DNA of 64,000 nucleotides. Origin: Polyangia bacterium. Lineage in GTDB: Bacteria > Myxococcota_A > Polyangia > Polyangiales > Polyangiaceae. Each line of letters begins with the position of its first letter. The stretch's first letter is position 1. The notes under the pieces are model-generated. The model did not search any database. It was not told the DNA's origin and saw only the letters and a list, made by a program, of their open reading frames with translations. Of this stretch, positions 43,445-52,984 are shown in pieces. The stretch covers positions 24,587-88,586 of the forward strand of contig JAUHZF010000003.1 of the NCBI GenBank assembly GCA_030426145.1. The letters run 5' to 3'. Both the position numbers and the translations under genes were made by a program.

Positions 43445-45097
43445 GTGACCCTTCGACAGTTGCTCCAGCGTGGTTTGCTCGAGCCCGTTCTCACGGCCCG
43501 GGTCGGGTTGCGGGTGGGACGGCAGACGGGGATCCTCGCGGCGCTTCAGCCGCGGGGGCTCGTCACCGCCGCCAAAGACGTGCTGCGGACCCGCTCGGTG
43601 CCGAGCTGGTTTCGCTTTCACGCCGCCAACACGCCTCACCGCACGGCGCTGGTCTACGGGGCGAAGCGTTGGTCCTACTTCGAGCTCGACGAGATCATCG
43701 ACCGCGTGGCCCGAGGGCTCCGGCAGGCGGGTATCGGTCGTGGGGATGGGGTGTTGGTGCTCGCCAAGAACACGCCCGAGCTCATCTTTGCGCAGGCGGC
43801 GTCGGCGCGCCTCGGGGCCGCGGCCGTGTGCGCTTCGTGGCGGAGCACGACGCGCGAGGTCGAGTACCTGCTCGAACACAGCGGCGCGCGGGCGGTGGTG
43901 CTCGACGCCAGCGTGACCGGGGTCGTCGAGCCCTTGTTGCCCCGGCCTCAGCTCGGTGATCGCGTCTACGTCGTGGGCGACGACCCGGTCGGCTTCACAC
44001 CCTTTGCGGCGCTCCTGGAGACCGCCGCGGACGACGACCCGCTGGCCGACGCAACGGGCGATGCGGCCGTCGTGATCTACACCTCGGGCACGACCGGCAA
44101 GCCCAAGGGGGCCGTGCGCCGCTTCGACGCGGGGTCGGCCTATCCCGTGCTGTCGTTCTTCGACCGCACGCCGCTCGCGATGGGTCAGACGCACCTCACG
44201 GTCTGTCCGCTCTATCACTCGACGGCCTTCGGATTCACCACCCTCGCCTTCGTGCTCGGCAGCCAGGTGGTGCTGCTCGAGGGTGGTTTCGACGAGGCGC
44301 GCTTCCTCGAGGCCGTGGCCGAGCATCGCGTGGCCCACACCGCGGTCGTGCCCACCATGCTTCAGCGGTTGCTGACCCACGTCGAGAGGCACGGCGGCGC
44401 GGAGAGCCTGGCGAGCCTGCGGGCGGTCTTCTCGGGGGGAGCGCCGCTATCGGGTCCCCTGGCGCGGCGCGCCATCGAGACCCTTGGGCCCGTGCTCTAC
44501 AACTTCTACGGCGCCACGGAGACGGCGCTGGTGAGCCTCGCCGATTCCGCCGATCTGTTGGCGGCGCCGGGAACCATCGGTCGCGTGCTCCCCGGCAACG
44601 AGGTGCGCCTGCTCGACGACGGTGGTCGCGAGGTGTCTGCGGGAGAGGTCGGCGAGCTCTTCGTGCGCAGCGGCAACCTCGTCGCCGGTTACCACCGCGA
44701 CCCCGGGGCGACGGCGGCGTCGATGCGGGAGGGTTTCTTCTCGGTGGGCGACCTCGCTCGTCGTGACCCGCGGGGCTACCTCTTCCTCGAGGGCCGCAAG
44801 CGAGACATGATCATCTCGGGGGGCGTGAACGTGTACCCGCCGGAAGTGGAGGCTGTGCTCCTCGAGCATCCCGCGGTCGCGGAGGCGGCGGTGGTGGGGA
44901 TCGACGACCCCGACTGGGGTGAACGGGTTCACGCCTTCGTGGTTCGAGCCGGCGTGGTTTCGGTCGACGAGCTGCTCGCCCACGCCCGCCAGTCGCTGGC
45001 CGGACCCAAGCGACCTCGAGGGGTCACCTTCGTCGATGCCATGCCCCGAAACCCTACCGGCAAGATCCTCAAGCGTGAGCTGCGGGCCATGCTCTGA
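43445..45097 (+). CDS. AMP-dependent acyl-CoA synthetase
   Basis: A 550-aa ANL-superfamily enzyme. The phosphate-binding loop is VVIYTSGTTGKPKGAV, then YNFYGATETAL, then GDLARRDPRGYLFLEGRKRD with the hinge, then GGVNVYPPEVEA, and the C-terminal catalytic Lys in NPTGKILKREL. The layout resembles long-chain fatty-acid CoA ligases of the FadD13 or crotonobetaine type; the substrate cannot be read from motifs. GTG 43445 is chosen because homologous sequence begins there; the upstream frame to 41465 is antisense to the TPR lipoprotein. DnaJ follows after 32 nt. Confidence 0.93.
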   Translation: MTLRQLLQRGLLEPVLTARVGLRVGRQTGILAALQPRGLVTAAKDVLRTRSVPSWFRFHAANTPHRTALVYGAKRWSYFELDEIIDRVARGLRQAGIGRGDGVLVLAKNTPELIFAQAASARLGAAAVCASWRSTTREVEYLLEHSGARAVVLDASVTGVVEPLLPRPQLGDRVYVVGDDPVGFTPFAALLETAADDDPLADATGDAAVVIYTSGTTGKPKGAVRRFDAGSAYPVLSFFDRTPLAMGQTHLTVCPLYHSTAFGFTTLAFVLGSQVVLLEGGFDEARFLEAVAEHRVAHTAVVPTMLQRLLTHVERHGGAESLASLRAVFSGGAPLSGPLARRAIETLGPVLYNFYGATETALVSLADSADLLAAPGTIGRVLPGNEVRLLDDGGREVSAGEVGELFVRSGNLVAGYHRDPGATAASMREGFFSVGDLARRDPRGYLFLEGRKRDMIISGGVNVYPPEVEAVLLEHPAVAEAAVVGIDDPDWGERVHAFVVRAGVVSVDELLAHARQSLAGPKRPRGVTFVDAMPRNPTGKILKRELRAML

Positions 45098-45129
45098 CGG
45101 GGGCCCGAGCCCGTGCTATCCACTTCGCG

Positions 45130-46233
45130 GTGAAAGATCCCTACCAGGTGCTGGGCGTCGAGCGCTCCGCCACCGCCGACGACATCAAGGCGGCCTTTCG
45201 CAAGCAGGCGATGAAGCACCACCCGGATCGCAACGCCGACGATCCACATGCGGCGCAGCGCTTCAAAGAGCTGAACGCGGCCTATCAGATCCTCAGTGAC
45301 CCCCAGAAGCGGGCCGCCTTCGACCGCTTCGGTCCCGCTGGCTTTCGTCCCGGCGGCCCGGGCGGGCCGTTCGGGGGGGGCGTCAGCGTCGACTTCGCCG
45401 ACCTCAACCTCGATGGACTCTTCGGCGAGCTGCTCGACGCGCTGGGGATCAAGGTCGGCGACCGCGGCGACATCCAGACCGACTTGTCGCTCACCTTCGA
45501 GGAGGCCGCCTTCGGCGCCAAGAAGACCATCACCTACGACCGCATCGCGCACTGCGACACTTGTGGTGGGGGCGGGGCCAAGCCCGGCACACGTACACGG
45601 ACCTGCGGAACGTGCAACGGCCGTGGCAAGACGCGTCAGGCACAGGGGGTGTTCCCCATCCCCATCGACCGCCCTTGTCAGGCATGTGGTGCACGGGGCC
45701 GTGTCCCCGAGTCACCGTGTAGCGACTGCACCGGCACGGGCCTGCGCCGCAAGAAGGAGGAGCTGGAGATCGACGTCCCCCCCGGCGTCGACAACGGCTC
45801 GTCCAAGCGCATCGACGGCATGGGGCACCGCGTGCGCAACCGCAAGGCGGGCACCCTGCAGGTCACCTTCCGCGTGAAGTCACACCCCTTCTTCCGGCGT
45901 GCGGGCGACGACATCGTCTGCACCCTGCCCATCACCTTCGCGCAGGCCGCCCTCGGCGACGAGGTCGAGATCCCTACCCTCGACGGCAAGGGGCGCATGC
46001 GCATCCCGGCCGGGACCCAGCCGGGCACGTCGCTTCGGATCCGCGGAAAAGGGATCCCGAAGAAGATCATGGGCGGGCGCGGCGACCAGCTCGTAGACGT
46101 GCAGGTCGAGGTCCCGACGCAGCTCACCGATCCGCAGAAGGAGCTCATCCAGCGACTGGCCGACGAGCTGGGCGAGTCGGTGCAACCTCAGCGACGTACT
46201 TTCGTCGACAAGCTCAAAGACCTGTTCAACTGA
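45130..46233 (+). CDS. dnaJ: Chaperone DnaJ (Hsp40)
   Basis: A 367-aa type I DnaJ: J domain with HPD (31-33), a short Gly/Phe-rich segment (67-84), and four CxxCxGxG zinc repeats at Cys142/145, Cys159/162, Cys183/186 and Cys197/200 (the third reads CQACGARG, the fourth CSDCTGTG), then the client-binding beta domains. The start is GTG 45130. The usual partner dnaK or grpE is not within the window, so this may be one of several DnaJ copies. Confidence 0.95.
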   Translation: MKDPYQVLGVERSATADDIKAAFRKQAMKHHPDRNADDPHAAQRFKELNAAYQILSDPQKRAAFDRFGPAGFRPGGPGGPFGGGVSVDFADLNLDGLFGELLDALGIKVGDRGDIQTDLSLTFEEAAFGAKKTITYDRIAHCDTCGGGGAKPGTRTRTCGTCNGRGKTRQAQGVFPIPIDRPCQACGARGRVPESPCSDCTGTGLRRKKEELEIDVPPGVDNGSSKRIDGMGHRVRNRKAGTLQVTFRVKSHPFFRRAGDDIVCTLPITFAQAALGDEVEIPTLDGKGRMRIPAGTQPGTSLRIRGKGIPKKIMGGRGDQLVDVQVEVPTQLTDPQKELIQRLADELGESVQPQRRTFVDKLKDLFN

Positions 46234-46376
46234 GCGCCTGTTCCGGGGCAGTGCGGCGACGGGGGCTGCGTCGCGGTTACGTCCAGGGCTCGTCGAGGTG
46301 ACGCAGTGCGGCGTAACGCACGAGAGGGTCACGATTGCTGGCTCGACGCTCCCAAGATTGGTACAGGTATGGCCTC

Positions 46377-47231
46377 ATGGCAGAGGGCAAACGATTTCTC
46401 GACGTGCTGAGCGACGGCACGGGTGCGACCGCAGAGCGCGTCATGCGTGCGGCGCTCCTTCAGTTCCCGCAACAGGAGGTCGAGATCCGGCGCCATCCGC
46501 GCGTCCGGACACGCGACCGAGCCGAGCCGATCCTGCGCCGCGCCGCGCAGGACCGCTCGCTCCTCGTCTTCTCGGTGGTGAGCCCCGAGCTGAGCGAGTA
46601 CCTGCACGAGCGCACCCAGGAGCTCCACCTCGAAGCGGTGGACGTCATCGGTTCGGTCATCGGCCGGCTCGAGGTCTTCCTCGCCCAGAAGCCCATCCAC
46701 CGTCCCGGTCCGTTGCTTCCGCTCACCGACGAGTACTTCCGTCGCATCGAGGCCGTGGAGTTCACCGTCAAGAGCGACGCGGGCAAGGACCCGCGCATGT
46801 TCACCGACGCCGATCTGGTGCTGGTGGGCGTGTCACGCACCTCGAAGACGCCGCTCGCGACCCTGCTCGCCCAGCGGGGCCTGAAGGTGGCCAACCACAC
46901 CGTCGTCATCGACAAGCCGCTGCCGCCGCAGCTTCACGCGCTGCCCAGTCATCAGGTGGTCGGGCTCACCATCGACATCGACACGCTCTGCCGCATCCGG
47001 CAGGAGCGCCTCGAGAAGCTGGGCATGCCGGCCGGCACCCAGTACGGCGTTCGGCCCCACGTCGAGCGCGAGCTGCGCTACGCGGAGAAGCTCTTCGCGC
47101 AGTACCCGTGGCCCGTGGTCGACACCTCGGGACGCAGCATCGACGAGACGGCGGGCATCATTCTCGAGCGCATGAGCGAGGAGATGATGGGCACGCCGTC
47201 CCAGAGTCCCGTCGCGCGCATCCCTACCTGA
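46377..47231 (+). CDS. PpsR-type pyruvate,phosphate dikinase / PEP synthase regulatory protein
   Basis: A 284-aa protein of the DUF299 bifunctional kinase/phosphorylase family, which turns PEP synthase or pyruvate,phosphate dikinase off and on by phosphorylating a Thr. The start (FLDVLSDGTGATAERVMRAA), the phosphate-binding loop (VGVSRTSKTPLA) and the C-terminal block (YPWPVVDTSGRSIDETA) are all present. The homology begins at ATG 46377; the frame from 46335 is less likely. The target enzyme gene is not in the window. Confidence 0.92.
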   Translation: MAEGKRFLDVLSDGTGATAERVMRAALLQFPQQEVEIRRHPRVRTRDRAEPILRRAAQDRSLLVFSVVSPELSEYLHERTQELHLEAVDVIGSVIGRLEVFLAQKPIHRPGPLLPLTDEYFRRIEAVEFTVKSDAGKDPRMFTDADLVLVGVSRTSKTPLATLLAQRGLKVANHTVVIDKPLPPQLHALPSHQVVGLTIDIDTLCRIRQERLEKLGMPAGTQYGVRPHVERELRYAEKLFAQYPWPVVDTSGRSIDETAGIILERMSEEMMGTPSQSPVARIPT

Positions 47232-47260
47232 GCGAGCCTGTTGCAGGGATCGAGGAGGCG

Positions 47261-47641
47261 TCAGGCCTCCACGATCTTCTTGCCGAAGGGGAACACCGCG
47301 AGCACCGCGAGCTTGAGGTGCTGAATGGCGAAGGGGATGCCGATGATCGTGACCGCGGCGCCGGCCGCGAGTCCGATGTGGCTGAGCGCGATCCAGACGC
47401 CGCCGACCAAGAACCAAACGACGTTCATCACCGTGCCCAGGAGGCCGCCGCCAGCGGCGCTGCGGTCGTGCTCGATGTCCTTGCCGAACGGGAACAAGGC
47501 GAGCCCGGCCATCTTGAAGCACTGCAGTCCGAAGGGGATGCCCACGATGGTGATGCAGAGCACGAGGCCCCCCAGCACGTACTGGAGGGCTACGAAGAAG
47601 CCTCCGAAGATCGACCACAGAATGTTCAGCAGCAGTCGCAC
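47261..47641 (-). CDS. YccF domain membrane protein
   Basis: A 126-aa inner-membrane protein with two YccF half-repeats: each has a hydrophobic span followed by ITIVGIPFGLQCFKMAGLAL or ITIIGIPFAIQHLKLAVLAV and FPFGK. GTG 47641 is the start. YccF proteins have no known function. Converges with the ppsR-like gene. Confidence 0.93.
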   Translation of the reverse strand: MRLLLNILWSIFGGFFVALQYVLGGLVLCITIVGIPFGLQCFKMAGLALFPFGKDIEHDRSAAGGGLLGTVMNVVWFLVGGVWIALSHIGLAAGAAVTIIGIPFAIQHLKLAVLAVFPFGKKIVEA

Positions 47642-47711
47642 GACTTGGATCTAAGTCGCCTGCGAAGCCTTCGCGAGTGATCCGGTTCACACATGCGCCG
47701 GCCGCTGAGGG

Positions 47712-48401
47712 TCACGCGGCTTCGAACTCGGATGCGAGCTCGCGTTCGAGGCGGTCGATGGCCCGGCGGTGAGCTCGGCTCACGGCGTGGGGGCTGATGC
47801 TCATGTCGCGTGCGATGTGGTTGAAGCGGTGGCCATCGAAGTAGTGACGCTCGACGACGTCGCGTTCGCGTGGCGGCAGCCGAGCGACCGCAGCGCGCAC
47901 CCGATGGGCGCGCCGCCGTGCCGCCATCTCGTCTTCGGGCCCACCCTTCGCGACCGCGAGCTCGCCCACGTCGCCACGGGGTTCGATGCGGCCCGTGGGG
48001 CGGTCGTCGTGGAGCTGGGAATCGACCATGGGATCGCTGGGGTCATTCTGACCCAGGCGGCGCTGGCCGTTGAAGACACTTTTGGCGGCCCACTCGGGCG
48101 CACCGCGCTCGGGGGATACGCGCCTCATGGCGTGTCGAACCGTGTCGTACATGGCCCACCGTGCGCGCTGGCAGGCGTAGCGCTCGAAGGGGGCGATGGT
48201 CGGGTCGTGTGCGTCCATGGTGAGGGCCACGGCCATCCAGCCGGCCGCGGTCAGCTCGTCGACCTCGACCCGGCATCCCGTCGAGCGCCAGACCTTGCGG
48301 GCGACGGCCTGGAGAGAGGGGGCGAGGCGCCTGAGTCTCGGGTCTTCGGAAGGGGGTCGGGCCTTGGCGAGGGAGGGGCCAGGGAGGTGGTTCGGGGTCA
48401 T
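47712..48401 (-). CDS. Sigma-70 family RNA polymerase sigma factor
   Basis: A 229-aa protein. Region 2 is at about 45-95 (FERYACQRARWAMYDTVRHA, with the RNA-polymerase and -10 contact helices), and region 4 at about 170-225 (LPPRERDVVERHYFDG, then HIARDMSISPHAVSRAHRRA). Between them is a linker without a clear region 3. It resembles FliA/WhiG or SigB-like alternative factors more than ECF ones. ATG 48401 follows GGAG; the extra codons to 48437 would start with TTG. No anti-sigma gene is adjacent, though the divergent membrane protein at 48568 could be regulated with it. Confidence 0.88.
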   Translation of the reverse strand: MTPNHLPGPSLAKARPPSEDPRLRRLAPSLQAVARKVWRSTGCRVEVDELTAAGWMAVALTMDAHDPTIAPFERYACQRARWAMYDTVRHAMRRVSPERGAPEWAAKSVFNGQRRLGQNDPSDPMVDSQLHDDRPTGRIEPRGDVGELAVAKGGPEDEMAARRRAHRVRAAVARLPPRERDVVERHYFDGHRFNHIARDMSISPHAVSRAHRRAIDRLERELASEFEAA

Positions 48402-48567
48402 GGTGGGGCTCCGTCGATAAAGAGGTGGGTCGGTCAAAGTGGTGTCGGCACGAGGAGCGGTCGCCCCTCACCCTACATGTCGGCACACGGCCCCCCGGAG
48501 TTGCGGACAAAATCCTGCGCACGGGGACAAGTTGGCCCAAGCCCGCGGAACGTGGGACCAGACACCG

Positions 48568-50412
48568 ATGGTCCGGGCCCTGCCTCGCGTCCTGCTCGCA
48601 CTGCTCGTCGCGCTCTTCATGGGCTTCGGCGCTCGGCCGGCTCACGCCTGGATCGAGAATCACGTTCTCGGCGACGAGGTGCGGATCGAGGTCAAGCGCA
48701 CCGGCGAAGCCGTGGTGAAGCACCGCCTCACCCTGAAGACGAACGGCAGCATTCGCCTGCGGTCCTTCATCATTTCGGGGGTCGATGCCGACGCCACCGC
48801 ACTCGGCGACGCCTACGCGGTGCCGGAGCGCGATGCCCTCTCGTCTTCTCTCGAGAACGCGGTGCCCCTGAAGGTGCAGCGCCTGATGAGCTCCGACCCG
48901 GAAAAGCCGCCCCGGCTCGAGCTGAAGGTCGACGACCGCAAGGGTCTCCGGCGCGGTACCTACGTGCTCGTCTTCGCCTACGCGACGCACCTCATGGAGC
49001 AGGGCGGGATCACCCGCGACGGCGCCATGCTCCGGGTGACCTGGCGGGGGCCGCTCTACGACGACGGCTTCGACAACGCTCGGGCCGTTTTCGTCGTGCC
49101 CGCCGCGGCCACGGCGCCGCGGGCGGCTCCGCCCGAAGAGGGAGACCTCTCGTCGACCTTCCTCAACGAGGTCGAGCGGGGGGCAGATCAAGACGAGGTG
49201 TCGCTCCTCCGCACCTACGCCCGCAAGAACGAGCGTGTTCCCTGGGCGATCAGGGTCGACCGACGGGCGCTCGACGTGCCGATCGCACGACCCGAGCCCA
49301 CGCAAGAGGCGCCCATGGCCACGCCGGGCCCGCTCATGCCCGCGCGCCACCGGATCACCTCGCCTTCTCGTCCGCTCTGGATCGCCTTTGCCGTCATCGC
49401 GACCGTCTTCGCGCTGCTCGCTGGGCTGCGCCGGTGGGAGGTCGACCGGCGCGAAGGTGTGGTCGTGCGGCCCGTCCTCGCGCTGCCCATCTGGCTGTCC
49501 GCGCCTCTCGCGGGACTCGCCGTCTCCACCGGGCTCGCCCTGCAGCTCCACGCCGAGCGGGCTACGCACGGCGCGCTCGCCATCGCCGCCGCCGTGCTCC
49601 TCGTGGCCCACGGGGGCGCGCGCCGCGGGGAGACCGGCATGCGTGGTCCCGGCACCTGGCTCTCGCTCACCGAGCAGGAGGGCCTGGGCCTGCCACCACG
49701 ACCCCGCGGGGGTTGGCTCGATGCCTCGACCCGGGTGGGTCGGTGGCTCTTCCTGCTGGTCCTGGTCGGGCACGCGGCGATCACGACTTGGGTATGGCGC
49801 CAGAGCTGGCTCCTCGGGTTGCAGCTCGCCTTCGACGCCATCGTGTGGATCGCCCTCTTCGGCACCGGACGGGCGAGCGCAGCCCCGCCCGACATGGCGG
49901 TGGAGCCGGCGCGCTGGCTGGGCCGGTTCGTGGGCCGGCTCCGGCGGCACAAGGTGGTGAAGCGGCGCCTCGACAAGCTTCGCATCGTGCCGCGCATCCG
50001 CGTGCCGCGCGGGGACGTCGACCCCGACGAGCTGCGACTTCTCATCGCTCCGCGCAACGCCCCCCGAGGTCTCGGTGGCATCGAGGTCGGCCTCACCTAC
50101 GCCTGCGGCTTCGGGGCCCGTCTCGCCATGCCGGAGGTGCTGTTGCGGGTGCAGGAGGACAGCCCCGCCCAGGAGGCGCTGCAGTCGCTCGCGTCCAGCG
50201 CCAGGGTGGTTCCCGGACGCCGCCCTGACGAGCGCGTCTTCGTGTTCAGCCCCCGGCTCCCGACCGTGGGCATGACCGTCGACATCGTCGCCGCGCTACT
50301 CGCGCGCATCGACGACGTACCTCTCAGCGGCACGGCGGGACGCAAGCGGCCGTCCCGCGCGAGCCGGATCTCGACGGACGCGATCGAAGAGGCCGACGAA
50401 AACGTGGCCTGA
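48568..50412 (+). CDS. Membrane protein with large periplasmic N-terminal domain
   Basis: A 614-aa protein; ATG 48568 gives a signal peptide (LLALLVALFMGFGARPAHA). Residues about 25-250 form a beta-rich soluble domain (IENHVLGDEVRIEVKRTGEA, GTYVLVFAYATHL), then a span near residue 275 (WIAFAVIATVFALLAGL), several more hydrophobic segments to about 430, and a basic cytoplasmic C-terminal region (RLRRHKVVKRRLDKLRIVPR). I do not recognise the family; the layout recalls DUF2207-type predicted membrane proteins but the match is weak. Confidence 0.85.
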   Translation: MVRALPRVLLALLVALFMGFGARPAHAWIENHVLGDEVRIEVKRTGEAVVKHRLTLKTNGSIRLRSFIISGVDADATALGDAYAVPERDALSSSLENAVPLKVQRLMSSDPEKPPRLELKVDDRKGLRRGTYVLVFAYATHLMEQGGITRDGAMLRVTWRGPLYDDGFDNARAVFVVPAAATAPRAAPPEEGDLSSTFLNEVERGADQDEVSLLRTYARKNERVPWAIRVDRRALDVPIARPEPTQEAPMATPGPLMPARHRITSPSRPLWIAFAVIATVFALLAGLRRWEVDRREGVVVRPVLALPIWLSAPLAGLAVSTGLALQLHAERATHGALAIAAAVLLVAHGGARRGETGMRGPGTWLSLTEQEGLGLPPRPRGGWLDASTRVGRWLFLLVLVGHAAITTWVWRQSWLLGLQLAFDAIVWIALFGTGRASAAPPDMAVEPARWLGRFVGRLRRHKVVKRRLDKLRIVPRIRVPRGDVDPDELRLLIAPRNAPRGLGGIEVGLTYACGFGARLAMPEVLLRVQEDSPAQEALQSLASSARVVPGRRPDERVFVFSPRLPTVGMTVDIVAALLARIDDVPLSGTAGRKRPSRASRISTDAIEEADENVA

Positions 50413-50431
50413 CCCGTAGTATGCTCTCGGG

Positions 50432-51331
50432 GTGCGCACCCTCGCCCTCGTGACGGTCCTTGGCGCCATCGCCTGCGGTGGAACCGCCACCAGCGGCGCG
50501 GGCACCGGTGGTGCAGGGGGGGCCTCGGTCGGCAACGGCTTCGCCACCGTGGGCGTCGGCGGCTACGACGACCGGTGCGACGACGAGACCCGTTCGATCT
50601 ACCTTCTCGGCCGTGGCCGCGAGCTCGTGCAATTCGAGCCCGCGACCGAGACCCTCACCGAGATCGGGACGCTCAACTGCCCCGTCAGCGGCGGTCCCAA
50701 CGTTCCTTCGCCGACGCCCTTCTCGATGTCGGTCGACCGCGCCGGCACGGCCTGGGTCAGCTACAGCGACGGCACCCTCTACGCGGTCGACATCCACGAC
50801 GCGAGCTGTCGCGGTACCCCCTTCGTCGCCGAGCAGCTCTCTGCCTTCGGCCAGTTCGGGATGGGCTTCGCGAGTCGGGCGCCGGGCTCGCTCCGCGAGT
50901 CGCTCTACGTCAGCTCCTTCGACCCGGGCGACGGGATCGCCGAGATCGACCTCGCTACGTTCGAGCTGTCCCGCATCGGCTACTACGACGGCACCCTCAC
51001 GGGCCCCGCCGCCCTCACGGGCACGGGCGATGCACGCCTCTACGGGTATTTCCTGTCGAACCCGGTGCGCATCGTCGAGGTCGACCCGGCCACGTCGAGT
51101 CAGATCAGCATCACCCCGGTGCCCGACGTCGACGTGGGCAATGCGTGGGCCTTCGCTTTCTGGGGCGACTACTTCTACCTCTTCACCGCCAACCCGGGAC
51201 AGACGTCACGCATCGAACGCGTTCGTCGCGAGACCGACGTCGTCGAGCTGATCAACGCCGACGTCGGGATCCGCATCGTGGGAGCTGGTGTCTCCACCTG
51301 CGCCCCCGTCGAGCCGCCGCCCGTCAAGTAG
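50432..51331 (+). CDS. Beta-propeller-like lipoprotein
   Basis: A 299-aa product starting at GTG with signal VLGAIAC (Cys15) and a Gly/Thr linker. The remaining part has repeating blades (LLGRGRELVQFEPATETL, MSVDRAGTAWVSYSDGTLYA, LYVSSFDPGDGIAEIDLATF, DVGNAWAFAFWGDYFYLFTA) like a six- or seven-bladed propeller. No active site visible. It is 19 nt after the membrane-protein gene, so one operon is likely. Confidence 0.82.
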   Translation: MRTLALVTVLGAIACGGTATSGAGTGGAGGASVGNGFATVGVGGYDDRCDDETRSIYLLGRGRELVQFEPATETLTEIGTLNCPVSGGPNVPSPTPFSMSVDRAGTAWVSYSDGTLYAVDIHDASCRGTPFVAEQLSAFGQFGMGFASRAPGSLRESLYVSSFDPGDGIAEIDLATFELSRIGYYDGTLTGPAALTGTGDARLYGYFLSNPVRIVEVDPATSSQISITPVPDVDVGNAWAFAFWGDYFYLFTANPGQTSRIERVRRETDVVELINADVGIRIVGAGVSTCAPVEPPPVK

Positions 51332-51363
51332 GCTCGAACGACGGGTCGCGCGGCGAAGCGCGC

Positions 51364-52149
51364 TCAGGACGCACATGACTTCGCGAAGTCGGCGAGGGCC
51401 ATGCCGAGCACCTCTGCGTGGTCCTTCTGGGGGTTGTGACCACCATTGGCGAACTCGAGGGCCACGTGTTGGGTGAGGTGACGGCGTAGATGCGCGTCGA
51501 GCTCACGGCTCACCTCGACCTCGATCAGCGGGTCGTCTTGGCACCACACCTGGAGCGTCGGGTGCACGGTACGCAGCAGCCGGGCGCGATGGACCGCGGG
51601 CCGGTAGCGGGCGATGACGTCGAAACAGCGAACGTGCTCGTCGTCGCGGAGGCGTCGCGAGAAACCCATGCGGTGCATCGCGCGCACGAGCGGTGGCGAG
51701 ACGTAGGGGCGTAGCCGCGAGTCGAGCACGCGGCCCAAGGTCACGCGAGGGAGCCGCCGCATGCCACGGTGAATGCGCAGGGCAGGCGAGCAGATGAGAC
51801 CGAGGCCGCCGACCATCCGGGGCGCGAGGTCGGCGGCAGCGGTGATGACGACGCCGCCATAGGAGTGTCCCGCGAGCAGAGGCTGTCGAAGGTCGAGCGC
51901 CTCGACCAACCCCAGGAGCGAACCAGCGAGGTCGTCGACCTCCAGCCCGCCAGGGGGGGACGCACCAAACCCCGGCAGGTCGACCCTCAGCACCCTCACG
52001 CGTTTGCTCATCGCGGGGGCGAGGTACTTGAAGTCGCGTTGGTTGCCCGGCATGCCGTGCACGAGCACCACCACGGGCCCGTCTTCGGGGCCCTCGTCGA
52101 TGAAGGAGAGCTCTCCTCCCCCCCGCGGGAGCGAGACGGTCCGTCGCAC
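51364..52149 (-). CDS. Alpha/beta hydrolase
   Basis: A 261-aa single-domain hydrolase starting at GTG. The oxyanion block is HGMPG (31-35), the nucleophile is Ser96 in AGHSYGG, the acid is probably Asp205 or Asp206 (CQDDPLIE), and the base His238 in GGHNPQ. All catalytic parts are present. Substrate unknown (ester, epoxide or similar). It converges on the lipoprotein gene at 50432 and diverges from the one at 52263; the spacer holds one copy of a 30-bp repeat. Confidence 0.93.
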   Translation of the reverse strand: MRRTVSLPRGGGELSFIDEGPEDGPVVVLVHGMPGNQRDFKYLAPAMSKRVRVLRVDLPGFGASPPGGLEVDDLAGSLLGLVEALDLRQPLLAGHSYGGVVITAAADLAPRMVGGLGLICSPALRIHRGMRRLPRVTLGRVLDSRLRPYVSPPLVRAMHRMGFSRRLRDDEHVRCFDVIARYRPAVHRARLLRTVHPTLQVWCQDDPLIEVEVSRELDAHLRRHLTQHVALEFANGGHNPQKDHAEVLGMALADFAKSCAS

Positions 52150-52167
52150 GGCCGAGACTATGCCCGA

Positions 52168-52197
52168 CGTGGCTTGCCTTCGCCAGACGGTCCCTGC
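52168..52197. repeat. 30-bp repeat, copy 1
   Basis: CGTGGCTTGCC followed by TCGCCA and ACGGTCCC: 27 of 30 positions match copy 2 at 52941-52970 in the same orientation. It lies in the spacer between the divergent hydrolase and lipoprotein genes. Confidence 0.6.
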
Positions 52198-52262
52198 CCT
52201 CTCATTGCGGGTCGCGAGGCGATGTCGCCGGGGCCAGACAACACTCGGGCCTTGTCGCGGGG

Positions 52263-52739
52263 ATGCGAGTCGACCATACGATCCACCACGTGGGCGTCGC
52301 AGGAAAATGTTTGCTGATGGTGATCATCACATTGGCCACCATTGGCTGCGCTTGTGAGGGCGACTGTCGCAGCACGCTCCTGCTGAGCGGTACCTTCGAC
52401 CAGGCGGAGGTATCCAAGACACTGTCGATCTCGGCCTGCCGCAACGGAGTCTGCGCTCAAGCCTTCGTCAGTATCGGTGACACGCTAACGTTGCCGGGCG
52501 CGCTTCTCGCCACGGCTTCCACCCGCAACATCGATGGCCACCGTGTCGAGGTCACTGTGGAGCTGTTCGACAAGGATGACGCAGGTGCCTTCACCGACGG
52601 CGACCTCGTCGAGGTCATCGTCGCGGACGCTAGGGATGAGCGACCCCTCGCCTCGACCCGCCAGCGGGTTCAGTACGTGACGGGCGACGAGATGTGCTGT
52701 GCGACGACGGAGATCGCGCTCGACGTGCCTGCGAGCTGA
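52263..52739 (+). CDS. Small lipoprotein, 158 aa
   Basis: Starts at ATG 52263 (a later ATG at 52317 is possible) with signal LLMVIITLATIGC (Cys29) and a long N-region. The mature domain is beta-rich (TLLLSGTFDQAEVSKTLSIS, EVTVELFDKDDAGAFTDGDL) with three Cys pairs. No family is recognised. The 245 bp after it contain a second 30-bp repeat copy and no gene I can support. Confidence 0.7.
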   Translation: MRVDHTIHHVGVAGKCLLMVIITLATIGCACEGDCRSTLLLSGTFDQAEVSKTLSISACRNGVCAQAFVSIGDTLTLPGALLATASTRNIDGHRVEVTVELFDKDDAGAFTDGDLVEVIVADARDERPLASTRQRVQYVTGDEMCCATTEIALDVPAS

Positions 52740-52940
52740 GCTGGCCCCCACCAGTCCCCGCCGAAGAACGGGTGCGCATCGTCGTCGGCTGCGCCATCTA
52801 TCGCCGCCTCTCGGCTCGATGCGTGAAGTACGATCGCCCCTGTTCTGGCCCTCACTTGTCGACCTACAAGGCCGAGCCGACGGCCAAGACACCCGTGCGA
52901 TGACTTGGTGCCAACCGGTCTCGAGCGGTGTGGGTCCCGT

Positions 52941-52970
52941 CGTGGCTTGCCATCGCCACACGGTCCCCGC
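52941..52970. repeat. 30-bp repeat, copy 2
   Basis: Direct copy of the element at 52168-52197, located 14 nt before the ferrochelatase start, where it could form part of the leader. Confidence 0.6.
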
Positions 52971-52984
52971 ATGGATGGGTCGAC

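Noticed and set aside
46234..46376. Two copies of GCAGTGCGGCG between dnaJ and the ppsR-like gene
   Set aside because: Only 11 bp and GC-rich; too short to separate from chance.
48043..49950. 635-codon minus-strand frame
   Set aside because: Antisense to the 614-aa membrane protein and sigma-factor gene; composition is typical of GC-rich shadow frames.
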